Assembly (NCBI RefSeq): GCF_026151205.1
Contig: NC_087076.1
Coordinates: 1,683,692 to 1,747,691 of the forward strand
Source: Bolinopsis microptera
Lineage: Eukaryota; Ctenophora; Tentaculata; Lobata; Bolinopsidae
Reading direction: 5' to 3'
Length of the DNA: 64,000 nucleotides
A program made the position numbers and the translations under genes. Below, piece after piece: positions 49,901 to 59,003 of the stretch; the first letter of the stretch is position 1, and each line of letters opens with the position of its first letter. The notes beneath the pieces are model-generated. The model was not told the DNA's origin. It was given only the letters and a program-made list of their open reading frames with translations, and did not search any database.

Positions 49901-49946
49901 ACTGATGAATCTTTTTCAGCCAATGTGCACTGCTACTGTCCAGTAA
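40913..49946 (+). CDS. PRDM-family gene: divergent PR domain plus seven C2H2 zinc fingers
   Basis: Exons 40913-41095 (ATG at 40922), 41293-41427, 41892-41988, 42149-42319, 42443-42588, 42728-42824, 43083-43334, 43821-43930, 48320-48535, 48685-48831 and 49920-49946. Phases join to 523 residues. Residues about 10-135 form a PR/SET-type domain: [38 protein letters not shown] and [12 protein letters not shown], equivalents of the PRDM NWMRYV and ELLVWY blocks but diverged. Next come two atypical finger-like segments (CGCCPKLF...H; CDDCGQIF...H) and seven good C2H2 fingers with EKPF linkers, starting at [10 protein letters not shown]. The tail is Ser/Pro-rich. PRDM proteins are nuclear DNA-binding regulators, some of them histone methyltransferases. 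The 5' end is uncertain because the frame is open to the acceptor at 40912. A 4.4-kb intron holds a gene on the other strand and the last intron holds a pogo-like element. The PRDM subtype cannot be assigned. Confidence 0.85.
44479..45339 (-). CDS. Secreted protein with three LDL-receptor class A repeats
   Basis: Intronless, 286 residues. Residues 1-19 form a signal peptide ([20 protein letters not shown]). Three LDLa modules follow at about 34-150, each with six cysteines and the acidic calcium-binding signature: [34 protein letters not shown] and [17 protein letters not shown] roughly 130-residue C-terminal region of beta-rich character with two cysteines follows, and no membrane helix. LDLa modules bind ligands in a Ca-dependent way; the partner here is unknown. 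It lies wholly inside the 4.4-kb PRDM intron (43931-48319) on the opposite strand. Start is chosen at the ATG that begins the signal peptide. Confidence 0.85.
   Translation of the reverse strand: MILSYCFLLLASSPLAFSDGLDLEKRYASVSLFQCRAPLYYNCGQTVNCIHSLYVCDGEVDCPLLGDDERDCIDYPCPENTLKCSDTGQCIRHSLVCNGCMDCPNGDDERECPSREMKCTGNQFHCRSQNMCMPVVWACDGLKGQCDGDADENCDISETEEIFLSPESPETFVTFNMTKPEGTTTADELPILLRSWKVTASKGFYLYAKPVSVGLGSVCGPSIVEISEGGQKAAHLCGDSFPPWRTGHIAAHDRENGSYLIQLKLFNDFGAEEYRSLSLHLWQSLL
45340..48319. other. Remainder of the large PRDM intron
   Basis: About 3 kb upstream of the LDLa gene on its strand, so its promoter should be near 45340-45500. AT-rich; the open frame at 47510-47713 (-) has no recognisable features. 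No transposon structure noticed. Confidence 0.4.
48938..49859 (-). mobile_element. Pogo-like (Tc1/mariner superfamily) transposon A, in the last PRDM intron
   Basis: Bounded by TA dinucleotides (48936-48937 and 49860-49861). Inverted ends share CCTTATCGGACCTTATTTGG and continue as GACGGACATTAC. Inside each end, TGAACGGACATTAA-type units repeat in tandem. The minus strand carries a decayed DDE transposase C-terminal half (see separate entry). 922 bp, far below the over 2 kb expected for an autonomous pogo element, so deleted. Confidence 0.85.
49187..49660 (-). pseudogene. Remnant of pogo/Tigger-type DDE transposase
   Basis: Reading the minus strand: [17 protein letters not shown], then [17 protein letters not shown]. 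After a gap or frameshift come [26 protein letters not shown] and an acidic PF-DEDDM end before TGA at 49187-49189. These are the DVF(K/R)G, VPA-T--QPLD and LKPLHA-WL blocks of the DDE_1 domain and C-terminus of pogo-like transposases. The N-terminal DNA-binding part and the first catalytic Asp are missing. Confidence 0.8.
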
Positions 49947-50781
49947 GGTTACTCAGACACAGAAGGTTATTCAACCGTGAAATAAATCCATAGACGATGA
50001 CAAATTGGAATCTAGCGACACAATGATAAATACAGCCATTTTGACGTAGTCTGTACGGTTTAAGTTAAACTGCAGAAACTTTTCAGAGCAAATGAATGAT
50101 AGTTGTTTTCTTTAGGAGCAAGTTTCTAATTCAACTAGATTAAGTCAGCTAAAATAATTAAATATTTGAATTTGAATGGTAAAGTTTGATAAAATGTAAA
50201 AAGCCATTTTGTGTATTGTTTCGATGTGGTTTGTTTTATCATTAGTTAAATAATCATTTGACCCATGTGATACCATTGACATGGACACATTAAGTGAATT
50301 ATTTATATCCCAAACTATTCTTAAATAATAATATTTCACACAGACAGACAACAGAGGCCGAATTAATTAAACACTTTATTTTCTGCTAACATTATTGAAA
50401 TATTTCCACGGAAGAATATTTGCCAATTAGAAATAATTTTAAAACTAATCAATAATGTAATGTGATAGCAGCATGGATTTCAGATACTATCATTTTCGTA
50501 TTGCGACCGCTTAATCTATAAGTAATAAAATAGTATTAGTAAATGGTTACACAGAACTTTCATTCTAGATATTGAGTTTTTCAGATTCCTACTGATTTAG
50601 CTCTTGAGATGATTTTCAGATTTAGTTTTATTTAATCTTTATTTGATGAGATTGTTTTACTTCTATAATATATATATTTAAAACTAAAAGCCTCTAATCG
50701 GTTGGTGTTAATGCAAGTTGTGAAACGTAGACAATTTAATGCTTAAGGGACAAAGTAAGACTGATGCTGGGGATAAAAGTA
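49947..50781. other. PRDM 3' UTR and flank
   Basis: AATAAA at 49981-49986, 35 nt after the stop, is a plausible polyadenylation signal. The rest is AT-rich with no gene seen. Confidence 0.5.
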
Positions 50782-51179
50782 CCTTATTGGACGTTATTTG
50801 ACCGGAAATTGATTGAACAGACATAATTTTGAACGGAAATTTAAAATAAACGCTTTTAAGTCTTGGGCATTCAAAACCATTAAAAATTCGAATTTTTTAA
50901 ACAATTTCAGCAGATTTGTAAATCGATTTTTTATATAGTAAGCAAGAAATGCAGTCGTTAAACATTAAAAATGTTGATATGATTTAGTCTGATGATAAAA
51001 ATTGAATTTGAAAGTCAATAATTTCGTAGAGGAATACTTTTGAGGAAAAATTTCAACGGACTTTAATTTGGAGTTGGACGAAGCGTAAATGTACAAACTT
51101 CGAGTTCGAGCGGACATTAAAATGAACGCTAGGGCCTCTTGCGTCCAATTAATGTCCGTTAAAATAAAGTCCGATAAGG
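50782..51179. mobile_element. Pogo-like element B (non-autonomous)
   Basis: 398 bp between TA dinucleotides. Ends CCTTATTGGACG and its inverted partner GTCCGATAAGG, with the same GAACGGACATTAA-type subterminal units as element A. No transposase coding recognised. Confidence 0.75.
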
Positions 51180-51193
51180 TATTTTATTATTTA

Positions 51194-51927
51194 CTTTATC
51201 GGACCTTATTTGAACAACGGACATTAATTGAACGCTGGGGGTCCTTGCGTTCATCTTAATGTCCGTTCAAATAAAGTCCGTCCGTTTGAGGTCCGTCCAA
51301 GTTAAAGTCCGTTGAATTTTTTTCCAAAATTATTCCACTGCGAACTCATGTCTTATCTAGGATATTATAAATATAACTTTTTAATATCAGTCAATTTTAA
51401 TTTCTGTCATTGGAATAAATTATATCATTGGATCAATGAAAAACAAGTTATTATCAAATTTAAATATTCTTAGTATCGCATTATGGCATGATCACTTTCT
51501 TGATCTTCGGCTTCCTCGTTCACTTCTTCGGAATTACTAAATTTACACTAAAATGCAGGACCGAGGTGGTCTAACAAAAAAATGGTTTCCAAAAAGCGGG
51601 TATCACTGATGCTTTAAGCATTAACCCATTTGACGAAAATGACCTTTGATATGCTCATCAAATCCGGTCATATTTCGTACCTGTTGTTTTTAAACAACTT
51701 TCATAATCATAGACACTGATATATGATAGATATTTTGACATTTTTACTGCTTAACGACTGTAAAAATTGATTTACAAATAATCTGCAGTTAAAATTTTTT
51801 TAAACGCCAAAAAAAGATGGACAAATTTGGATTTTGATGGTTTTGAATGCCTTCGAGCGTTCATTTTAACGTCCGTTCATAATTATGTCCGTTCATTTAA
51901 TGTCCGGTCAATTAAGGTCCGATAAGG
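51194..51927 (+). mobile_element. Pogo-like element C with transposase end fragment
   Basis: 734 bp between TA dinucleotides (51192-51193 and 51928-51929), starting 12 bp after B's flanking TA. Inverted relative to A. The plus strand around 51583-51649 encodes GFQKAGITDALSINPFDEND before a stop, the same transposase C-terminus as in A (FxKAGITDAL motif). Ends CTTTATCGGACC and GGTCCGATAAGG. Confidence 0.75.
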
Positions 51928-52218
51928 TAGTTCCATGTCCACCTCAACGAATTCTTGGTGATGACTGGCAATGAAAAAGATGCATAACCACGATATGATT
52001 ATGATATCGCTGATTAAAAGATGCAATAACTAAAATTATTAACAAATAATTTACACGATTTGAAGTAGGTTGACGATTATAAACAAAAGTTAAAGCTGAT
52101 TAATTAACTGATTAATTAGCTGAGTAATTAACTGATTAGGACTAGGTGCCCGGCTGCACGGACGCGGACAGCACGGGTTGTTTGGGAACCTAATTATGGT
52201 GATTTTTATGGTTTCTTT

Positions 52219-52377
52219 ACCGAATATCGGATGTTATTTGACCGGACATCATTTTGAACGGACATTAAAATGAACACTTGAAGGCATTTATTTAATGTAT
52301 TTAATTTAACTACCTTGTCGGACTTTATTTGAACGGACATTAAAATGAACGCTATAAGGGCCTCCAGTGTCCAATTA
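52219..52377. mobile_element. Pogo-like element fragments D
   Basis: Two truncated terminal pieces (52219-52290 and 52312-52377) with GGACGGACATTAA/TGAACGGACATTAAAATGAACGC-type units and a CCTTGTCGGAC end. Remains of one or two further copies. Confidence 0.6.
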
Positions 52378-52463
52378 AGGATGATGATAATCACACTGCT
52401 ATAGTTTTCACACTCAAGCACCCTAGCACCGGGCCAGGAGACATAATGTCCGCAGGAGGTTAA

Positions 52464-52658
52464 CCCATTAGGGACGATAGGGTCGTTTTTATGACCCACC
52501 TTTTCTAGACGAAAAATGCTCAAAATTTATTGGGCTACATATAATGAAGCCCAATAAATTTTGAGTATATATGCTATAGATTCGTTATAGCGTTTAGTAA
52601 TTTGGTTTTTCGTCTAGAAAAGTTGGGTCATAAAAACGACCCTATCGTCCCTAATGGG
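52464..52658. mobile_element. piggyBac-type MITE, 195 bp, with double hairpin
   Basis: Flanked by TTAA at 52460-52463 and 52659-52662. Inverted ends begin CCCATTAGGGACGATAGGGT and extend over about 53 bp with one mismatch, so insertion or homogenisation is recent. The inside holds a second perfect 18-bp inverted repeat (CTCAAAATTTATTGGGCT and its complement, about 52520-52566). TTAA targets and CCC starts are piggyBac hallmarks. No coding capacity. Confidence 0.85.
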
Positions 52659-52662
52659 TTAA

Positions 52663-54243
52663 TATGTAATGAATTTGAACATTGCTATGTTTTTATTTTA
52701 GTTTAATGTAAATTGTCATCAGAACTGCCGTCTGTACACTCAAAACAGGAACAGAACCTATAACAAAACTTTTACATTTTAAAATTGTATAAATTCTGAC
52801 AAAACACGAACCTTTTTTACGACACAGTGCCTCCTTGACTACTAATTTCGTATCATTAATGTTTCAAATTCAACGCCCAGGGATAAAGATTATTTATCTG
52901 TTTATGAAAACAATATCGCATTATATTATCCTCGCCACACCTTCTGAGATAAACACTTTACTACCTTTTTACAGAACCTCCATGATGGCGAATATTTGGT
53001 TTATAATATCCATGTGGTCTCACTCTCAGCGCCCTTAAAAAGTATAACTGAATAAACGACGTGGTTCAATTAGCTAATTAGATGAAGTCATTTAATGATG
53101 CCTATCGTAAGGACAATTATGCTGATCTGTGAGGACTTTTTTGACGATTTTATTCATTGTTTAATGGTTTCTAAATTTGTACACTGTTCAGATCGATTTT
53201 TACTGCGCTTTTAGAACAAATAAACAATTTGAGTTAAAATGAGGAATGTAAAATTGAAGCAACAATTTGAGAGCAAGTCAGCGTTATAAATATTAAATAA
53301 GGGTTAAAAATGTTAAAAATGTTATCTATTTCATTTTAGACGTCTCCACTTGAAAAACATCAAAAATTATGAATCACTTGACACATATTCATTGAATTAT
53401 TATCATGTATATCAACTGATAAAAAATTAACTTACATGATAATGATAATAAATCAAATAAAAATGATTTCACATATTCGCTGCCTAATTTGAAGCCATTT
53501 ACAATCAAATTGAAGAAACTTTCGGTGAAATGTCACGTGTTTATTAGCCTCACCAAATCTAGGAGTAGATTTAGAACTACATTGTAGTAAAACATCTAAA
53601 CTCTAAAAACGCACAAAAGCATAAAATATTTTTATATCTTCTATGGTCTAAATCTAAGATACCTAATAAATGATGTGTTGTTTGTCTAAAATAATTGTAT
53701 AAAATCAGGTTATCAGGAACTTTAAGTGAACTTATAAATCATCAAAAATCAGAGAAATTGAAAATCAACCATCACAAAAAATGATAACGAGATTCCTTAT
53801 AAGTCAAAAAATATTAGAAATGCCTTTTATACGGCTCGAAAATATTAAATCTTTTTTTCTTGAAATTATATCTTTGACCATCCATGAGGGTTTTTTGATG
53901 AATTTGAACATGAGTTATGCCAATGGAGATAAATTGGTGCCAATGAATCCACTGGTGATGACGAATGTAACTTTAATGAATGCACTGCCCCTATTTTATG
54001 AATAAAATTGATAACTATTGGCGATGCCCGGGTTCAATGATGATGCCAATTTTGGTGTCATATTTGGACTCCATGGATTCTCGTAAATGGCGATACTGAA
54101 CCATGACCATGAGATAAGCCGTTAGAATGCATTGGTTATCAATACATTTAATGATTATCCGGGTGTTTATTGGATAAGTGGCACCAATGACGATAGGTTG
54201 AAAGTCTTGATATATTTGCCGAGGTTTTGATAATATTAATATT
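52663..54243. other. Non-coding AT-rich region
   Basis: 1.6 kb without recognised genes or repeats; short open frames (52835-53038 and 53781-54005) have no features of real exons. Confidence 0.4.
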
Positions 54244-54531
54244 AATGTGGATCAATTAAAGCATTGAAAGGTAGCATGAATAGATTTGCTAATGTGGATA
54301 AATTAAAGCATAGAAAGGTGGCATGAATAGATTTGCTAATGTGGATCAATTAAAGCATTGAAAGGTAGCATGAGTAGCTTTGCTAATGTGGATAAATTAA
54401 AAATAAAGCATTGAAAGGTGGCATGAATAGATTTGCTAATGTGGATCAATTAAAGCATTGAAAGGTAACATGCATAGATTTGCTAATGTGGATCAATTAA
54501 AGCATTGAAAGGTAACATGAATAGATTTGCG
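54244..54531 (-). repeat. 47-bp minisatellite derived from the end of the adjacent gene
   Basis: Six tandem units of 47 bp, one expanded to 53 bp by an insertion. The unit nearest the gene is its coding end: on the minus strand each unit reads ANLFMLPFNALIDPH followed by a stop codon that spans the unit junction. Units differ at one to four positions. It therefore forms the 3' UTR of the gene at 54483-55750. Confidence 0.9.
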
Positions 54532-55750
54532 ATAATGAAATCGAACTTCTTATCATTAGTAGGACAAACATCGCCCATAACATATTTAATAATACTGTCT
54601 TTAAACTCTTGTTTCTCATGCGTGGCGTCAAAAATAACATCTCCAGTTTTTATATAAGAAATAGGTTCGCGAAAAGAAGGGTTTAAAATGAAGAAATGAT
54701 AACTTTTTCTGTGTCCAAGGTTTTCTGAAGCTAGACGTTCATAAATACGCCTCACAAATAAGGTTGGCGATGTTAGCCAAGATAAATCTCGATTAGAATC
54801 AGATGCTTCATCGTCCAGAACTAGCCGAGTCTGTTGAATTGGGTTAATGCAGTTACAAGCGTACAGGGTAATTCGTGAGTTGTCACAAGTCATTTGAGTT
54901 GTATCTGCTATTAGATTCTGACAGATCTTGCTATTGTCATGCTCATATGAGCATTTGAAGTTTGTTTGGAAATAACGAAGATATTTCAATTTCCCCTCAT
55001 ATAGACTCACTTCTAAATGAATTGATTCCACAGTTCTACCCTCCCAAAGGTTAGAAACAGAGAGATTCCTCATAAGATCAGAACAGTCCACAAGAAAAAT
55101 ACACTTGTTTCGAGAAAATGGCCAAAAGGAACACGAACACGGACCAGGATGTAGTCTGGAATAGTCTTTAGAGCATGTTCCAGTGATAGTGCTGCCGTAA
55201 CCTATACTATAGGTTAAATTAGTATTGCAGTCAGATGTTTCTGAATCAACATTAAAAATCATTTGTTGAATAACTCTGATAGGATTATGTTTATATTTTT
55301 TGAGAGAAATGTGCGCTGTAATAGAGTTTTTAGTTCGTTTCTCTGGTGTAAAATAACAGGTGATATTTAGGTTCTTTTTATCCACCTTGCACGGACCTGA
55401 AATATAATTTTCCGTTACAAAATCCGGCAAGACTTATTAAAACTTTTATTTTGAGATTGGCCTAAAATGTTTAGTAGTATTATACATAATATAATCTTAA
55501 ATATTCGCTGCAATTTGATCTAATGGTTGCCATGGATATACATATAATCATTATCGACCTTAACGGATGATGAATGATGATGGATCTATGAACCTTTATT
55601 TTAAACACGAAACGGTTAAACGGCAGCCCGATTCGACGAGGAAAATAATAAGAAAATATAACCTGTAAAAGTTGTGTCTTTTCCAAATATTATTGTCAAT
55701 CCTAATATCAACAAACACAGGCCGTCTTTGATATTACGCATAATATTCAT
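54483..55750 (-). CDS. Secreted cysteine-rich protein of unknown family
   Basis: Two exons on the minus strand, 55663-55750 and 54483-55396, joined in phase to 333 residues. Exon 1 gives a signal peptide, MNIMRNIKDGLCLLILGLTI followed by IFGKDTTFT. The mature part has about 18 cysteines, several NxT/NxS sites (NIT, NLT, NLS) and no membrane helix, so it is probably extracellular and glycosylated. Motifs seen, none assigned: CSCSFWPFSRNKC, CNCINPIQQTR and a final segment with FDFIIANLFML. An in-frame second ATG lies nine nt after the first. The last 15 codons coincide with the first unit of the 47-bp minisatellite. I recognise no family. Confidence 0.65.
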
Positions 55751-57505
55751 GAACCTGCATTATAGTTGGTGTCGTCTCCTTCACTAAGGCCGCTGCCTTG
55801 CTGTCACTGAACAAATGTTCGTTATGCATGATCTAATTTTAGAATTTGTTCGTTCTCTCGAACCTCGGGACCCATTTCTCTATTCGTGCCAAATATAGAA
55901 AAGAACTCAGACAAATTTAACTTAAAATTTCTGCAACTAGTCGTGAGACTATAACAACTATTTACTATGCATAATGAAGTATTGACTCGTTAATTTTCCA
56001 AAGCTTAGCTTTCAGTTAGAAATTTGATCCCCTACATTTCATCTCAGGACCTCCGACCCTGAATACTAAGCCTTTAAACATGCCCTTGTACGAAACTGTG
56101 AGCTTAGGTGCGGGATAAGAGTGTATAGAGAAAAAAAATCTTGCGAAGTTCCGACTTAATATTAATGGCAGTGGTAGTACTAGGAGTAGTTTACTATAAC
56201 CCTAATGTATCCTCAACCGTGAGCCTGGCTAAAGCTCACACACTATTCCAAACTCTAATCCTAAACATCTTGTGCAACATGGCACTGACAGGGGGCAATG
56301 TCGAGGGGTAAAATATACGGTCCAGGTAATACTTTGAATTATGTACAATGTACATCGGAAAATATCTGACGAATTCAAATAGCCACAACGGTCAAACGTG
56401 TTTTCACCTGGTTGTAAATAGTAACAACATGCGACTAAAACCTTCATAGCTGTCCAGGAGTCATTAACTAAATACTTTTAACTTTATACAAATGCCACAA
56501 ATAAGGAAACTCTGATAAAACGAAACAAATTGCCACCAAGTGTAGCTTAGTGTCAGTGTAATTACATATCAGCATATTTGCATGATTATGTAACTACATA
56601 ATATGCCATCATTATGACAAATTACTGTGCTATGCAGTGTTATATTATGTAGTGTAACAAGTCATACCAATGAGCTGCGAAAATATCTTTTCCAGACAAA
56701 AAGAACCTTGATAACTTCCTCAATATACGACACAAATAACAAGTAAGTCGGTAAAAACAAGATTTGTGAAGGAAGGACTTTCCTGATTGAGCGTCTCGAC
56801 AGCACACATTTTCGTATGCAATCTGATTATACTGCACGTAAAATATTCATTTCGGCTCCTCCCTCCGGCTTTCATAGCTTACTGTTCACACGATTCACAG
56901 TTGTACTATTTCTTATTGCTAGTTTTAGTCTTAGTATTTCTATGGTGTATGGATGTTTGAACTTCCACTCTAATTATTGGCCACGCACTGTAATTTGATA
57001 ACAGCACAATTTTCAGAATTCAAACTCAGAAGTTTTAAACAAAGCTGGCAGAAAAATCTAATCATATTCATTGTAGGTACAAAATACAACTCTACAATTA
57101 AGCACTTAGGTTTTTGTATGTACAGTGTACACTGTACAGTGTACCTACAGGCTAAAACAATACAAGAAGAATAATGCAAACGAAGCTGTAACAGCATGAG
57201 CTGGTAATACAAATTAACGAAGGGAGAGACTGAGAAGAAGCTAAAGGAAGTTGCCCGGCAGTTGACGATGAGCGAAATTCAATATCAAATACCAATATCA
57301 TAACGGCTAACGCAGTTACGTGTCGAACAATACACGGTGTTCTAATTATTGGATTAACACTCGTCATGATAACTGATAAGTGATAATTCGTTATACAACC
57401 GATTTACAAATATAATATCCGCGATCACTGCTTCGTGGATGCTTAGGTTAAATTACGGATGGTTATTTGCAATCTTGCGCCGCAATCTGTCCACACCCCT
57501 CAGTC
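55751..57505. other. Non-coding region upstream of the secreted-protein gene
   Basis: Should include that gene's promoter. Contains a perfect 18-bp palindrome, GTACAGTGTACACTGTAC, at about 57119-57136. No gene recognised. Confidence 0.4.
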
Positions 57506-57518
57506 AAGTGGTATATAT

Positions 57519-57897
57519 GATGAAAGCAAGCTTCTAAATTCGGGATAGCCTGTGGCAGGCAACGCCCGATTCTAATGCTTCTACAGACCTACACAAGTGC
57601 AAGTAAGTAGATAAATATTTCATGCTAGGCATGTGGCACCCATTACGGTAACCATCCATTGAGTTTTTGCTTTTTCGCTGTACTATATTGCACAGCTCCC
57701 CATTTAACCCTCACACACGATTTCTCGAGCATTCGGCTGGGTGGACCGGGAGGCTGCATAAATCCTATGGGATCCTTAGCAGAACGTCGACGACGCTCAC
57801 CCCACGACTAGGTAGACAGCCGGTATTGAACTAGCAACCTCACGATTGCTGGCGTTCTAAGAACTGCGTTCTAACCAACTGAGCTACCTGGCCGTTA
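57519..57897 (-). mobile_element. tRNA-derived SINE
   Basis: Flanked by a 13-bp duplication AAGTGGTATATAT (57506-57518 and 57898-57910). Read on the minus strand it starts with a tRNA-like head, GGCCAGGTAGCTCAGTTGGT, containing an RNA polymerase III A box (TAGCTCAGTTGG). A B-box-like AGTTCAATACC lies about 45 nt further on. An unrelated body of about 300 bp follows to 57519. The head lacks good tRNA pairing throughout and the unit is far longer than a tRNA, so it is a SINE rather than a tRNA gene. Confidence 0.8.
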
Positions 57898-58252
57898 AAG
57901 TGGTATATATTAATTATTAAAGAATTACACAATCAGTTCTCAACTTTTATGAAGAATAAAAGTCACAACGGTACTGTCAAATTAAATTGAAAACAGTAAA
58001 ATAAAATAATATATCTGTCAGGTTTCTCTTTTATATCATCTGAAACGGAACTCAAATTTTCTCGGAAAACGAGCAGTTAAATTTAAAATGTAGAGACCTT
58101 GCTTAAAAACTTAAAATCCTTTAATGTTTAATGTTATAAATATAATGACGACCACAGACTTCTTATCTGAAATAAATGATAAAGCGCATTCCAATTTCCC
58201 ATTATAGACATTATATTTAATTTTATTACATCAACCGAGCCCGAGACTTGCA

Positions 58253-58378
58253 AGTTACCTAAAGTCGGTAATATTATGGGGGGGGATTATGGGTGTTAAA
58301 AATATGGACTGTTATAGATATGGTTCTTTGGCCCGAAAAGAACCAAATTTGACCCCCCCCCCCCCCCCCCCCCCCCCA
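58253..58378. repeat. Copy 1 of a ~60-bp dispersed repeat with a 25-C homopolymer
   Basis: 58300-58355 is nearly identical in direct orientation to 59607-59663 (ATATGGACTGTTATA, then TATGGTTCTTTGGCCCGAAAA). It is followed by a run of 25 C (58353-58377) and preceded by a G run. Homopolymers of this length are assembly-prone. Confidence 0.7.
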
Positions 58379-58568
58379 CAATTTTAACTGCGACTATACT
58401 GATCACATTTTTTTCGCAATTATAACCACATTGCCGCTTTCACACCAAATTTAATAATTTTTTCGGCTGCCAGAGTGATACGACCACCATATACGTCACC
58501 AAATAATTAACATGCAAGCTTGAAGCACCGTGGGAAATTAGAGAAGCTGACATTGGGGAACCAATCAA

Positions 58569-59003
58569 TTAGCCTATGTAAGAACCACCTGAGAAATAGT
58601 AACCGCTGGAAATCCTCTTCTTCTTGGAAGGAGTCTTTCCAACAGTCAGACGGTCCAGATGATAGTCTGTTATTATATAACTTGTTGTTCCTTTATAGAA
58701 CGAAATATTCTTGAAGTTGAACAGATAAGAGGGTTTTGGGCGATTCACTCGGGTTTTGAAACCTCTGTGAAACCCTTCGACCATGTTAAAGGTCCGAGGG
58801 AACTCTAGAGAATATGTGGGAGGAACCCTCATCTCGCTGTCTACAATGGCTGACCCTAAGTAGGGTTTCTCGAAATAATTCACTACAACCATTAACTCAG
58901 GATAGTTAAATTGGATGTAGAAGGTGGCAGGGACATTTAAGAGATTTGATCTTCGTGCAACGCAGTAGGCATGACTGTTGATAGAATGCGATACTACTAC
59001 CTT
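58569..59003 (-). CDS. Probable terminal exon of an unknown gene
   Basis: Minus-strand open segment of 144 codons ending in TAA (58569-58571). A stop lies immediately upstream at the putative splice acceptor (AG at 59004-59005), and no ATG opens it until codon 38, so it reads as a 3' exon. The sequence has protein-like composition: VSHSINSHAYCVARRSNLL, VPATFYIQFNYPELMVVVNY, TYSLEFPRTFNMVEGFHRGF and FKNISFYKGTTSYIITDYHL, then a basic KTPSKKKR stretch and GYYFSGGSYIG. Beta-rich and aromatic; family not recognised. Upstream exons should lie beyond 59003 but none is evident before the repeats. Confidence 0.4.
   Translation of the reverse strand, partial: KVVVSHSINSHAYCVARRSNLLNVPATFYIQFNYPELMVVVNYFEKPYLGSAIVDSEMRVPPTYSLEFPRTFNMVEGFHRGFKTRVNRPKPSYLFNFKNISFYKGTTSYIITDYHLDRLTVGKTPSKKKRISSGYYFSGGSYIG

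Noticed and set aside
57820-57894. Free-standing tRNA gene on the minus strand
   Set aside because: A and B boxes are present, but the arms do not pair as a full cloverleaf. The sequence continues into a 379-bp unit with target duplications, so it is the head of a SINE.
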